Origin: Salvia splendens
Taxonomy: Eukaryota; Streptophyta; Magnoliopsida; Lamiales; Lamiaceae
DNA length: 64,000 bases
Direction of reading: 5' to 3'
Assembly: GCF_004379255.2 (NCBI RefSeq)
Contig: NC_056033.1
Span: forward strand, 41,194,719-41,258,718
A program made the translations under genes and the position numbers. Positions 12,901-24,529 of this stretch are shown here, piece by piece. Positions within the stretch are counted from its first letter, which is position 1, and each line of letters opens with the position of its first letter. Below the pieces are notes generated by a model. That model made no database searches, was not told the DNA's origin, and saw only the letters and a list, made by a program, of their open reading frames with translations.

Positions 12901-14861
12901 TTGTGCTCAAAGGAAAAGTTGATGAACAGACTGCTCGTATAGCTTTGCTCGAGGGCTTCAAAGAGGAACTGGTGAAACTCCGCTCCCAGTTTAACGAGCT
13001 CTCGCATCAGCTCGCCGAACAGGTTTTGAAGACGGAGGAATTCAAGAACTTATCAACTCATTTGAAGGAGCTCAAAGACAAGGCCGAAGCCGAATGCGCT
13101 GCAGCTCTTGAGAAGAGAGAGAATGAAGTCCCGGTGGCACCTACGATGCAAGACTCCTTGAGAGTCGCGTTCATCAAAGAACAATATGAAACCAAAAACC
13201 AAGAATTGAAGCAGCAGCTCTGTATGTCGAAGAAGCATGGGGAAGAGATGCTTATGAGGCTACAAGATGCAATTGATGAAATTGAGACCAGGAAGAAGTC
13301 CGAGGCTGTGAGCTTGAAGAAGAACGAAGAGCTCTCGACTAGACTCTCAGCATTGGAAGCGGAGCTGCTGTCGGTGATCTCAGAAAAGCGTGAAAAGAGC
13401 AACGCCTATGACAGGACAAAGGCTGAACTGGAATGTGCTCTACTAAGCCTAGAATGCTGCAAGGAGGAAAAGGAAAAGCTCGGTGCTTCGTTGCTAGAAT
13501 TCGAGGCTCAAAAATCTCATCTGGCAGATGAACTCGCATTGGTGAAGGTACAGTTGGAGGATACAAAATCTTTAACCAATTTAGAAAAGATTGAATATGG
13601 CTCTGAGCTGGAAGTAGAGCTTGCCCGAAACGGGTCAACAGGAGATGCTTCCCCTGTTTGCTCGAAACAGGATGATCGGGAAAATGCAGCTCCAACTGAG
13701 CCTATCTTAACCCCTGACAGTGGAAGCCCAGACTCAAGCGGACGTGTTCAGTTGCAAACATTTCGGGTACAGTTTTTGGCGACAGTTTCAATGCTGTGTC
13801 GCTAAATCTACATTTCATGCAATTTTACATTAGCAGTGTCATTGTGCAGGATGCTGCTCCGTACATACTGAGCAACGGGAAAACTTCAGATGGCAACGAC
13901 GATCATTTGGGAGCGCAAAGATTGAGATCTAGCCTCGAGCATTTGCACGAAGAGGTGTTTACATGAAAACAAACTTTTATGCACATATAAGTCTGAGTTT
14001 CTTACCAAATTGATATATCTTTCGCCTTTCTCGCTGCAGCTGGAGAAGATGAAAAACGAAAACGCGGTCTTCAACAATGGAGATGATCAAGATACGCAAA
14101 GAGAAATCATGCAACTGCATAAGGTGAGATCAATCAGAGTGTTTTCATAACTTTGCTGCAAATATGCATCTAAAATCTGTTTCCTTCTTTGTCCTTTGGA
14201 AGGCAAATGAAGAGCTCAGAAGCATGTTTCCTCTGTTCGACGAGATTTCAAGAGGTGGGAACACGTTGGATCGGGTTCTTGCATTGGAAATCGAGCTTGC
14301 TGAAGCCTTGAAGTCGAAGAATAAACCAAACATCCAGTTCCAGAGGTAGGTCTTCGTACTGCCTATGAAACTTGTCTTGAACTTGCACTATATATGTAAT
14401 TCTCGTACGAGCGAAATATTCGTTCTTGATCTGTGTGTCGAATCCTCGTGTGACGAACTGTCTAACCAATTATTGTGTGTTTTTGCTGCTTTTGTAATTG
14501 CTTTGTGCTTACCATTAACATCTAAGACCGGCTCATTAAGTTTTAACAGAACCTAACGTTTCTCGTTCATCTCTGCCTCAGCTCATTCTTGAAACAGCAC
14601 AGTGACGAGGAGGCAGTGTTCAAGAGCTTCCGAGACATCAATCAACTCATCAAGGAGATGCTGGAGCTCAAGGGTCGACACGTCGCTGTCGAGGCCGAGC
14701 TACGAGAGATGCACGACCGCTACTCCCAACTGAGCCTCCAGTTTGCGGAGGTCGAAGGCGAGAGGCAGAAGCTCAGGATGACGCTGAAGAACGTCCGAGC
14801 ATCCAAGAGGCTAGGGCCGTTGGAGCGGGCATCGTCGATGGACCATCCTCCTCCTTCATAG
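6935..14861 (+). CDS. NT-C2 domain and long coiled-coil protein (At1g22060-like), 2046 aa
   Basis: I assembled ten coding exons with GT-AG borders: 6935-7012, 7981-8181, 8279-8401, 8490-8527, 8603-8696, 8772-13766, 13850-13954, 14040-14123, 14203-14345, 14582-14861. They sum to 6141 nt, 2046 codons plus a stop. The N-terminus MSRISKWKLEKTKVKVVFRL opens an NT-C2 (EEIG1/EHBP1-type) membrane-binding domain, about residues 9-150. The rest is almost all coiled coil, rich in Glu, Leu, Lys and Gln, and ends in a conserved block with HDRYSQLSLQFAEVEGERQK and KNVRASK near the C-terminus. Both ends match, from memory, Arabidopsis At1g22060, a protein of similar length annotated only as myosin-heavy-chain-like or sporulation-specific-like. 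A tethering or cytoskeletal adaptor role is inferred; it has no motor domain. Residues 1043-1378 are twelve exact-length 28-residue repeats. The start is the first ATG of the leader exon and fits the family. Confidence 0.93.
11364..12371 (+). repeat. Twelve tandem 84-bp units coding 28-aa coiled-coil repeats
   Basis: Within the giant sixth exon, twelve consecutive units of exactly 84 bp follow the pattern ELERKVQDLTLCLSKDQEK then LLEFEQQKA. Every unit keeps the same length, and 28 residues are four heptads, so coiled-coil register is kept. Units differ by substitutions only. Some alternate (EFEHQKADLER and EFEQQKAELER types), which suggests duplication of pairs of units. Confidence 0.95.
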
Positions 14862-15222
14862 GCATGAAGTTCTGCGTATTTCTCCCGCTGTTTTTTTTTC
14901 CATCGGGTCATGCATCGCTTGCGCCCCTCCGTGCATATGAAGCTGAACAATTCGATGACCCGATGTTGTCGGCCGCCGATCCTCGACGAGCGAGGCAGCA
15001 GTGTAAATAGCTATTGCAGTGGCAAATGAGACTTTGCATAGATGTTTTGTAGTTGTCTTAATTTATATGCAACTTTTAAATCCATTTTGCCCTTTTTTGT
15101 GTTGTAATTAGCTAATGTATAGAAATGACTAATTCATATTTAACCTTTTGATGAACTCATTTTTTCTTTTTCATTTTAAAAACAGAATTAAAAATGGTTT
15201 ATATTTATCTCGTGGTTATTGT

Positions 15223-15775
15223 TAGGGGTGTGCATTCGGGTTTCGGTTCGGTTTTTTGCCAAAACCGAACCAAAACCGAAAAACTGAATTTAGTTCAAAA
15301 TCCAAACCGAAACGAACCCGAAAAAACCGAAAAACCGAACTTAAAAAACTGAAAAACCCAAACAAAATCGAAAAACCCAAAAGAAAACTGAAAAACCTAA
15401 AAAAAATAAATATAATATAAATATATATTTTTATGTGTATTTTATTTTGTTTTATATATACTAATAGAATATTTATATATAATATAAAATTAATAATACA
15501 TATAATATATATTATATAGTAGAATATATTAAAAATATATATATATATTATATATAATATAATATATTAAATTAAATTAATAGAATATATATAAATTCGG
15601 TTTTTCAGTTTTTTCGGTTTTTTTCTTCGCCCGAACCGAACCGAACCGAAAAACTGAAACTTTTTTATTTTTAAAACCGAACCTAACCGAAAAACCGAAA
15701 AAACCGAACCGAATTTCAAAATTTCGGTTGGGTTCGGTTCGGATATTCGGTTTCCGGTTTTTTTGCTCACCCCTA
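15223..15775. mobile_element. hAT-like MITE, 553 bp, with 8-bp target duplication
   Basis: The element begins TAGGGGTG and ends CACCCCTA, flanked on both sides by GTTATTGT (15215-15222 and 15776-15783). Eight-bp duplications are characteristic of hAT transposons. Both subterminal parts carry many CGGTTCGGTTTT-type motifs in opposite orientation, around a core of nearly pure A/T (about 15400-15600). It has no coding capacity, so it would need a transposase in trans. Confidence 0.85.
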
Positions 15776-16370
15776 GTTATTGTGAGTCAAACTCTCAACT
15801 TGGTTGGAAACTGAAAAAATTGACAAAAGGGTTCTTTTTGACAACCACAACAACTTCATCATAACAAAAATCTACCAATTTTTTCTTAATTAAATGCGAT
15901 TAACCCTTAAAGTATGTCGAATTTTAGTTTGATAGACACCAAAAAAACATGAGTATATTACTAAAAATCAATAAAAGTAGTACACTAATATAATATGAGC
16001 AATTCAACCCAATTCTATTTTCAAGTTGTGACGATATAGACAGTAAACAAATTTGAGTATACATAATACAATACAACTTCAAGATTCATAATGCAGTTCA
16101 ACCACAAACATGACTTGCTTTGCAGTGTGTTTAATCATACATTCTTTTCTCCTTTATCATCAGAGAAACTTCTCTTAGACTCGACCACGCTCTCCTGCAT
16201 CGTCTCCCAACGATCTTTCTTCCATTTTATCGAGCACAAGAATAAAGAACCAAGACCAATAACTATGATGGAATCTTTTTACTCTATAAACATGTGTAAT
16301 GTTGTAAAATGCAATCAAGAACCTGTAATACAAACATATGAGACGAGGCACTCTGCAGCAGCTCCGTCCG

Positions 16371-17802
16371 TTACAATATGGTGCAAAGGCACCCTCCTTT
16401 CTTCTGAGAATTTTCCTGTAATTTATCTGTTGCAATGTTCAGAACATGCAACGAGTTTGTGTGTGTGCCCGTGAAGAATACAGTGAAATGAATCATCAAC
16501 GATGAAAAGCAATCAAACTTTAAGAATGTAAGGGTAGGAAAGAATAGTAAATGCTCTCAAGATGAAATGTGCAACAAAGCAATGTATTTAGGGACAAACG
16601 AAATCTACCACTATTTTTGTCAGGAAGGGGGGGCCGCACGACAACATGCATTGTGATGACGCCTCCAGGAACTTCACTCAGAGGAAGCCGCGATTCAGCA
16701 AGTGTTCTGCTATTTTCAAGAATCCTTCCCGCGTTAATGAGCTTTATATCACTGACAGATTTTGGCCCGTTTTCAGAGTCTGCATGATAGAGGTCTTTTG
16801 TGAGGATACGGGACCATCATCAAACAATAAATTGCACAATACTTCAAAATATAGACAGTTCAAGCAACCGATATAGATATGAAATTGGCATCAAACTCAA
16901 ACACAATCAAGAAATCATAATGAAAAGCAAAAATAGCAAGAATAACTTTCTATGCATCTGAAGAGAAAACCGGGAAGCTCTCCTTTAGAAAGTCAAGATA
17001 AACTATCAGTGATCAATAATGCTTCTCTTATAGGCAAAGGAACAAAAATAGACAACCAAATGAGAACTGTTTGAACCACACATCAGTTTATGATTTAGTT
17101 GAACAATAATCAAAAAATTCACGCAATCACCCCATCAACCGCCTAAGAGGCCGAGCTAGAAATTAACTAGGAGCACCCATAGGAGAACCACAAAAGTCGT
17201 CGAACATTCTTTTCTGTATGGATAATTGTCACCATCTTCTCTAAGCCTGGCAACAAGTCACATTACAATGATATAATGTTTGTTTAAGTTAAAAAAAATC
17301 TATGCAGCAAACAATCCTCAACGCATTACAACATATAACTTTATCCATCGTAATAGAGCTAATGTGTGATCAGCTAATCAACTAAGAAGCGTTGGCATAA
17401 ACTCATAACTAACAAACAACAAGACATAAATCTCTCAAAATCTTTACTTCCAACAACAAATGAAAGAAGAAGAGCTATATCAACAGAAATCATATTCCCA
17501 TATTTGTTCACTCAAAATGCTAAAATTATATAGACAATAAACACATCTTATCCACAAATCAAGAATCATAGAAATGAACAAGACAAACTATAATTCAAGC
17601 AGAAGCATAACATAAGGAAATCAAATCACAAGATTTAACACAAAAATCATAAGTAAACATATGATGCAGAACCTTTAGGCCATAGAGCAATAATCTTTTC
17701 CTTGAGAGAGGTCACAGTTGCACTAGAATTATACTTGCTTGGTCCAATGTCACTACCATCAGAAAGCCTAAATTTGAGCTCCACCAATTCATCCACAGCC
17801 AT
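16371..17802 (-). CDS. MUB: Membrane-anchored ubiquitin-fold protein, 118 aa
   Basis: Three minus-strand exons: 17673-17802 (start), 16609-16779 and 16371-16426 (stop TAA 16371-16373), 357 nt in all. The protein starts MAVDELVELKFRLSDGSDIG and contains the MUB signature INAGRILEN and EVPGGVITMHVVVRPP. It ends DKLQENSQKKGGCLCTIL. The last four residues (CTIL) form a CaaX prenylation box, and the Cys two residues upstream is a likely palmitoylation site. MUB proteins are ubiquitin-like, sit on the plasma membrane and are known to recruit group VI E2 enzymes. The length is typical (about 117-120 residues). The last exon uses the acceptor before ATAAATTACAG, because only that keeps frame and gives the conserved DKLQ. 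AT-rich DNA flanks the gene on both sides. Confidence 0.95.
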
Positions 17803-18499
17803 CAAATCTAGAACCAATCACAACCCCAAATCCCCACAACCGACAAATCAAATAAAATCAAATCGAAGTCAAACTCCAAAACAGCAAGAAACCACCAAAG
17901 ACTCCAACTTTAATGAAGCCCAACAACAAGAAAGCCCCAAATTCAAGAAACTAAGACCATAACAAAGATCCCAGATCAAAACTAAAAATCCAGCATTTTG
18001 AAATCAAGAAACACAATAAACCAACATTATAAAAAACCCAGATCGAAATTGGCTAGATTTCTGAGGGAAAGAAACAAGTTTGGTACAACTAAAAGGGGGG
18101 GAGGGGGGTTGAGTTGGAAGAATGGTTGAAAAGATTGGTGATTTAAGGGATATGAACAGTTGATTAGATGAAAGGAGGAGAAACTTGTTTTGTTTGATAA
18201 TGGAAATGAATAAAGAAATGAATAAGTTTAGAAGAAGGTAAAGATTTAGAAGAGGTCCAAATGAGATTCTTTACCTGACTGAATCTGTCTGATAAATATT
18301 AATCATTTTGATTGATCGAGACATGTTTACTGTGGTAGGAACAAGTGTGCTAGGTCAATCTATTCTATCAAATTTTAATATTGTTGAATATTATTTTTCA
18401 GACACAACAGGCATGCCATAACCAAACTAGTTAAATTAGACAATGCTATATATCAAAATTCAAACTTTGAAGAGGAAAAAAAAGGGTATACTGAAATCT

Positions 18500-18692
18500 G
18501 TTACTCCCCAGTTCCTTAAAAATACGAAAATTTTGAAGGTACACATATTTTAATGCACACTTGATTAATGAAGTGAGATATGAAAAAAAGTTATTGAAAT
18601 ATTGTTAACGGAGAATGAATTTCACTGCAGAGAAAAGAGTTTTTAAAATAGAAAATTTATAATTTTAAGGGATGAACTCAAAATATAAATTG
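18500..18692. mobile_element. Stowaway-like MITE, candidate
   Basis: A left end resembling CTCC...TTCCTTAAAAAT and an inverted right end resembling GTTCATCCCTTAAAATT bracket about 190 bp of AT-rich DNA. Boundaries and the TA target duplication are not certain. Confidence 0.35.
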
Positions 18693-18977
18693 TTCTTATT
18701 TTCATGATTAGAGATATAATATATTGAGAACTTTGTAAATTACTAGTACAATATATTTAAATATTAAGCATCCATTCCATTTCTTCTAATTGTTGCCAAA
18801 GTTTAGAACAAATGATCAGTTTCCCTTTGTTAATATAGCTTGAATTCATCAATTAAACATTAATAAATGTGAAACGGCAGCTTCACAAAACTGTCTCCCA
18901 CAATCTGAAAATATTTCTAACGAATTATTATTTAGATAATTTTGGACTAACATTTTTAATTAAAAATTAATGGAGTA

Positions 18978-19155
18978 TATACTATTTCTATCTCACTAAG
19001 ATGACCTTTTTTTTATTCAATCAAGATGAGTAATTACTAAAAATAAAATATATCTATCTCTATTTTATTCTCTTTTATTTTAATATAAAAATAAAATTAT
19101 ATAAATCTTGTGCTGTCCAACGAAGAGATCATCTTTCTTGTGATGGAGTGAATAA
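18978..19155. mobile_element. Stowaway-like MITE, candidate
   Basis: The ends TACTATTTCTATCTCACTAA and, inverted, TTATTCACTCCATCACAAGA surround about 180 bp of AT-rich DNA. This fits the diverged CTCC-type termini and TA target of Stowaway elements. Confidence 0.4.
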
Positions 19156-19311
19156 TTTGAGTCAAGCACTTGAAATCTAACAACAAAGCATTCCTCAAAT
19201 GTGAGTAAATATATGAAAGTCATTAAAAGATAGAAAATTAAACAAAAATAGAATATAAATAAAAACACTGATATAAATTTTTTATTTCAAAAATACTAAT
19301 ACTCTCATATT

Positions 19312-19838
19312 CTAAGTATGAACCGGCGGCATAAATCCGGCCATCGCCACCCCAAAACCGCCGCAAGGCTCCACTCCGATGTAAACCTCCGCCGCCGCCG
19401 GAGTCCCAATTCTCTTATCCCTCGCTTCGATTTCCTCCCCGGAATAAGCCACATTCCCCGGAAAACCGATCTTCTCCTTTCCTCCTCCGTCCACCTCCTC
19501 CTCCTCCGCCGGAATCAGGCTGAGAACCAGGCGGCCGTCGAAGCGGTGCGCCTTGAAATTCTCGCGGCGCGGCGCGGCGCTCTCTCCTCCGTGATCACCA
19601 GCCGGCCGTCGCTCATGCGGTGCTTCCTCATCACCCACGGCACGTGCGACGGCTGGTTATCGGGACGCGCCAGCAGAGCGATCGGCGGCCGGTACTCCGC
19701 CGCGTCGCTCCACCTGGTGCGGCGGGGACGGCTCGAGAAGCTTCCCTCGCCGCCACGGGAGGCGATCGGCGCCACATCGGATGTGAAATCGGTGCAGCTC
19801 TCGACGCCGAGATAGTCGCCGAGTTCTTGATTATGCAT
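19312..19838 (-). pseudogene. FAF-like (FANTASTIC FOUR domain) protein gene with one frameshift
   Basis: A single-exon minus-strand gene starts at 19838 (MHNQELGDYLGVESCTDF). The FAF-type domain is visible as RPPIALLARPDNQPSHVPW, VMRKHRMSDGRLVITEE, and then, in another frame, ENFKAHRFDGRLVLSLIP, followed by an acidic EEEE run and a C-terminus ending MPPVHT with a stop at 19312. The two halves join only if one base is missing, or two are extra, in the GC-only tract near 19565-19585 (CGCCGCGCCGCG-like). FAF proteins are small plant regulators of shoot meristem size in Arabidopsis. With one base restored the frame would be about 175 codons. The rest looks unspoiled, so an assembly error or a very recent mutation are both possible. 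Confidence 0.75.
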
Positions 19839-21284
19839 GGAGATTTGATTTGTGAAAGAAATGGAGAATAGAAAGAAAAAAATTGATTTTTTTTTTGGGG
19901 GGGGGTTTCAATGTATAAAGTTTTAATTTGTGGTTTGGAGTTAATAAGTGAGTGGAGGGGTTTTTATGGTGGTTTTTTGCATGGGTGTGTGGTGAGGTGG
20001 AAAAAAGAGTAATGCTGACACCTATTCGTACATTGTATGCTGATACTACTCGAAAATATGTAGACTCTATCTGTCTTAAACAAATTACATTTATGGATAA
20101 TTTGTATGTAAGTATATTAGTGTGGTTTTAACTTTTAAATGGTAACACGCTATGTGAAAGCTATTTGTCTAAATGCAGTTCTCTATATAGATTGAGACAA
20201 TATATATATCGGATTAGTAAATATTAGGACTAAACCTATAGTAAAAAGAGCAAAATGTCTTTACTATACATGCCCATAATATATACTATACTATACTATA
20301 CTATATACTTATACAAAGTACTACTACGTATATAAAATAACATGACTAAAAATGACACTGCAAAGAGAGTACCGTATTCATCCACCATTAATTATATCTT
20401 AGTATTTTTTTAGAATGTCAACCATTAAATATTTTAATTTATTTTCTCTATTTTTTATAATTAGACTATATATTTCACTAATGAATTTCACTTATAAAAC
20501 TATTCTATATAACTTATAAGTATGAGCCATTTTTCACTCATTTTAGTTTATATTTCTGAAAATCTATAACGAATTAAAATAAGATATTTATGCGAACGAA
20601 GAAATTTCTTATTGGTAGCTGGTATTAAGCTCAAATTATTAAAAGTGGGGCAGATGAATTTGTGATCGGGTGTTATATTTGAAAAATATTTGAGATTTAA
20701 GACTTTAGAGTAGTACTACTACAATTTTTATAAACAGATTGAAATATAAAATGAGATCCGGCCCATGTAAATATACTATTACGTAAAAATTTCAAAATTG
20801 CATCAAAGAAAGAAACAAGCTGTTTCACATCTGAAGGTATTAAATTATTAATCACTGAAATAAATAAAACCATATTGTTATTTTCAACACATTTATAACA
20901 TTTCCAAAATTGTATAACTGAGAAAAAATTGCCATAAAAAAAAACCCAACTCATTCACATCCGAAAGAATTAATCACTGAAATAAAAACACGATATCATG
21001 AGTAATGATCGGCTGAGCGACTCCAATAAGCGCTACGAGAGCGCCGGTTCCACGTCAGCCCATTTTTCTCCCCATTTTTTACTCTTTTTTTTTCTTTATT
21101 TTAATTTCCATGACAACTTGTGCTCGCCGATCTTCTTCCCAAAGTGCCCAATATCTCCTGGCGCACATTTCAATACAAAATTCCACATTCTTTCTGCAAA
21201 TATTTGCTTCTCTCAAATTTCAGTCAATTTGATTAGAAAAATTGCCATCAAAGAAAGAAACCAACTCTCATTCAGGGTCCAAAT
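19839..21284. other. FAF-like 5' flank and intergenic DNA
   Basis: A G run (about 19897-19906) and AT-rich DNA. A compact (CTATA)n stretch lies near 20285-20305. I see no supported gene. Confidence 0.4.
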
Positions 21285-21530
21285 TACATATCTCTCAGAC
21301 TCTCACTAATGAACACACCATGGTTGCAAGACTCGGCCAGTCCCTACTCATCATCTTCTTCTCTCTTCCACCACTCTCAAAACCTTCGACTGCGGCCAAA
21401 GATACGTTTCTCCGAGGCGTACAGAAACACGCCAGGCATCTCCGCAATGCTCATCCGATCATACCTCCCACACTACACCTCCACAACAACTTCATTGATG
21501 AAATTTAACTCCATTACATAACCAACATCT
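21285..21530 (-). pseudogene. Decayed mTERF gene fragment
   Basis: Read on the minus strand, this stretch encodes RYDRMSIAEMPGVFLYASEK then, with stops, a VLRVVEE-like and DWPSLATMVC-like segment. These align in order with GRYDRAMIARTPCVFQYSMD, VLRVLEKKG and NWPSIASMVL of the intact mTERF gene next door (22175-23302). Upstream residues (EVVVEV, stop, CGRYDR) also match EVLLETGRYDR. In-frame stops and frame changes show it is dead. Plus-strand frames in this stretch are antisense artefacts. Confidence 0.7.
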
Positions 21531-21839
21531 CTTCAATCTTTCAGCAAATTACAACAAGAGCAAATGATCTAGACACCTAAAACACTTATATTATTAATAG
21601 CCATCCACATTAAAAAATCTCTTGGAATAAATATACTCAAGGAACCAAAATTATCAGATTTTACCACATTGGATAATCTACACCCCTCCAAATCTCCAAT
21701 CTTTTGACCTATGGCACTTAAAGGAATGTGAAACTTGACAACAAGAACAAATGATTTAAGCACCAAAAGAAGCCTCTCAACTAAACTATCAAGAAACCAA
21801 CATGATAAAAGTATCATGAATGTGATCAAATGATCTAAC

Positions 21840-22120
21840 TAGGCACCAAAAAAGTCATATAGCCATTGTTGATTCAACAATTTACACAACCATACTCGAC
21901 AACTAAACAATCAAGAAATCGAAATGATCCAAGATTCACAACACATCTATTGATCAAATCCACAGATTTCCATTGTTGATTCAACAATTAGCATAGCCAT
22001 ACTCAAAAACCTCTAAACCTAACCAATCAAGAAACCAATATGATCCAAGAATCACAACTGAACAGAAGCGCAACGAAATGATCTATCTAGCACCAAAAAA
22101 GTCACATAGCCATTGTCCAT
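21840..22120. repeat. Diverged tandem repeat downstream of the mTERF gene
   Basis: The string CACCAAAAAAGTCAYATAGC followed by CATTG occurs near 21845 and again near 22091, and GATTTCCATTGTTGATTCAA-like and CAATCAAGAAAYC motifs recur between them. This points to an old duplication of roughly 245 bp. Confidence 0.5.
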
Positions 22121-22174
22121 ACGACATTCAAAAACTCCCAACCTAGACAATCAAGAAGAATCGATCAAGTTTAC

Positions 22175-23302
22175 TCATACACGACTAAACGAACTCCACG
22201 AATCACCAACTTCATCAACAATCTTATCCAAATACGGTGCCACAAATCTCTTGAAAAACTCCACATCCGTGCACAGCACCATCGAAGCAATACTCGGCCA
22301 ATTCTCAATCAATCCCTTCTTCTCCAGAACCCTCAAAACCCCCAACCTCGGAACCAGCCTCTTATCCATACTATACTGAAACACACACGGCGTCCTTGCA
22401 ATCATTGCCCTATCATACCTCCCCGTCTCCAGCAGCACCTCCGCCACTCTCCTAATCTTCCGCCTCGAACAAGTGAACACCTTCGGCGAGCTCCTGAACG
22501 CCCGCATTATATCCTCCTCCGAATACCCTAGCTCGCGGAGAGTCCCCAATTTCAGCTCCCAGCTCTCGCTCTTCATTGAGCTCACCGCCCTGACCGCGTA
22601 GATGAAGCTCTTCGAGCCCCTCTCTGACCCCATCGCGTCCGCCTTCTCCACGAATTTCCTCAGATTCTCCGGCTTGTGGAGGAAGAGCTGCGGCGAGGTC
22701 GTGAGCTGGATGATCTGTGCCATCGGCACGCCGCAGCTTTTTAGGTACTCGACATTGGGGATTAGAGTGCTCTCCATGTCGCAGAGGAATGCCCCCGACG
22801 CTTTGAGAAACTTCGCCGCGACGGCGGTGGATCCGAACACCTCAATCAGGACGGAGACGGAGGAGGAGATTCGAGGCACGCTGTGGTTCAGAACACGCGA
22901 TTGGCGGGTGATTATGTCGACGACTTCGGCGGAGGTGAACCCTAGGGTTTGGAATGCCTCGAATTTGCGCTTGATGTTGGAATCGAGGTTGGAGGAGAGG
23001 AAATGAGGGGAAGTTTTGAGGATTTTCTCTAATTGAGCGTTGGAGAAGCCGATTTGTTTGAGGAATGAGAGGACTGCGTCGGCGTTTTCATGGTTTCTGA
23101 GGCGGGATAGAGACGCGATGTGCGCGGCGGCGGCGGGGGAGAAATTGTGGTTTTTGATTAGGAATTTGGAGACTGCGGCGGCGTTCAAGGGCTGCTTTGC
23201 GGTCTCGGTGGAGAAGAAGAGAGAGAAGGGGGATTTGAGAAGAGAGGACTTGTGGCTGGAGAAGGAGGAGATCAGATTCCGGCGTAGGATTAGAACCGCC
23301 AT
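22175..23302 (-). CDS. mTERF-family organelle protein, 375 aa
   Basis: One intronless minus-strand frame, ATG at 23302, stop at 22175. The first 40 or so residues (MAVLILRRNLISSFSSHKSS, then FSLFFSTE) are Arg/Ser/Phe-rich without acidic residues, a mitochondrial presequence pattern. The body is a chain of about 30-residue two- or three-helix mTERF repeats with recurring LGFTSAEVVDIITRQSRVL-like, GVPMAQIIQLTTSPQLFL-like and LGYSEEDIMRAFRSSPKVF-like units. The family binds nucleic acid and acts in organelle transcription, RNA maturation or translation. The length and lack of introns are typical of the large plant clade of such genes, which often occur in tandem; a dead relic lies just downstream. 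The specific target is unknown. Confidence 0.93.
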   Translation of the reverse strand: MAVLILRRNLISSFSSHKSSLLKSPFSLFFSTETAKQPLNAAAVSKFLIKNHNFSPAAAAHIASLSRLRNHENADAVLSFLKQIGFSNAQLEKILKTSPHFLSSNLDSNIKRKFEAFQTLGFTSAEVVDIITRQSRVLNHSVPRISSSVSVLIEVFGSTAVAAKFLKASGAFLCDMESTLIPNVEYLKSCGVPMAQIIQLTTSPQLFLHKPENLRKFVEKADAMGSERGSKSFIYAVRAVSSMKSESWELKLGTLRELGYSEEDIMRAFRSSPKVFTCSRRKIRRVAEVLLETGRYDRAMIARTPCVFQYSMDKRLVPRLGVLRVLEKKGLIENWPSIASMVLCTDVEFFKRFVAPYLDKIVDEVGDSWSSFSRV

Positions 23303-23410
23303 AGGAAAAAGATTAGAGATTTCTGAGCTATGAATTTATTTGATGGAAGATTTAGGGGTTTAGGGATTAAGCCGGGAAATTTTCGGACCTTTTATTTATT
23401 TTAAAAAGTA

Positions 23411-23885
23411 CTCCATCCACGATAGCAAGGACTTCCCCACGGATTAGCACTGGAACTTTCCAAAAACAGCTTCTGACACGTCATAAGGACTTCCCACCCC
23501 ACTGCCACATCACTAGGACTTCCCACTGCGCAATAGTGGACTGACACTAGGATTAGCTGATGCAATAGCCAATAAAATAAATTGAAAAATACGATTAATT
23601 CATTTTAATTGTTGATGTTTATCAAATATACAAAAAATTAAGTGCAGTGAGTTGTAAATATTGAGTATAAATAAAAAAAATTATAAAAAAAATTAAAAAA
23701 TGGGACGTCTTACCTCTTGTCCGTCGCCTGCCCACAATAGCGGACGAGCGCACGGACAAGGAGGCGGACGTACGCCTTATCCGACGAACGACCTCTCGTC
23801 CTCCTGGGACGTTCATCACCCGCTCGGCACCCATAATAGTGAACTAGCACACGGACTAGCGGCTAGTCCGCTATTGTGGATGCTC
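23411..23885. mobile_element. MITE, about 475 bp, PIF/Harbinger-like
   Basis: The left end CTCCATCCACGATAGCAAGG and the inverted right end GAGCATCCACAATAGCGGAC are alike. The outer base triplets are GTA and TTA, close to the TWA target of PIF/Harbinger elements. The interior has GGACTTCCCAC and GTCCGC motifs shared with the element at 26608-27003. Confidence 0.65.
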
Positions 23886-24529
23886 TTAGTCTGTATAATT
23901 TAACTTTTTCTTGAAGTTAATTAATCTAATGAAATCAAGAGTAATTATTCAATTTTATATTTCATCATATTTTAATGAAAATAATTGAACCTCAAAAGTT
24001 TAGCACAAAAATACTAAATACTTCATCATATTTTAATGAAAACAATTCAACCTAAGGAGTATTTCAATTTGGTTTTAAAATGTATAGACTTGTCATTGTT
24101 AGCAATACCTTCCATCCACCAATCGAACTTTGTAGGCGCTAAAGACCAATTGTCATCGCTAGATACTCCTACTCAAGAAAAGTGTCCCAAATACCCAACC
24201 AACGTTGTGCGAACGGGTACGAGGCTTGATTGTTGGATACTCCTACTCAAGAAAAGTGTCCCACCTGACCCCCTTGCAAAGCTACGGGAGATTCAGGCCC
24301 CAGAGTTTGGTATGACTATTACCGAACAAGATACGAGATTTTGATGTTGCTCGAATTACACTAGAATTTCGGAACTAATCATTTGTCCTTGTGCTAGAGG
24401 TGTTAAAAGATGAAGCCTATATCGATTCAATTCTTCCTATTATTCAAAAGAGAATATGAAACTTTGGTTTTATGGACTTATTTAGGCAATCTCCGGTAGT
24501 AAATGCATGAGCAAAGGCCAAAATTGGTC

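Larger units (their letters stand above)
17803..19311. other. MUB 5' flank and AT-rich intergenic DNA with MITE-like pieces
   Basis: About 300 bp next to the MUB start is CA/A-rich and probably holds its 5' leader on the minus strand. Beyond about 18290 there are no supported genes, only two Stowaway-like candidates listed separately. Confidence 0.4.

Noticed and set aside
8729..13695. Several minus-strand frames of 60-150 codons opposite the NT-C2 gene
   Set aside because: They are antisense shadows of a strongly biased coiled-coil coding exon; none has a domain or splice logic.
21242..21521. Plus-strand frames, one starting MVARLGQSLLIIFFS and looking like a secreted peptide
   Set aside because: The opposite strand is a decayed mTERF fragment; the hydrophobic stretch is its antisense.
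24036..24344. 102-codon frame with a duplicated ATACTCCTACTCAAGAAAAG string
   Set aside because: The open frame spans a 74-bp tandem duplication and shows no domain.
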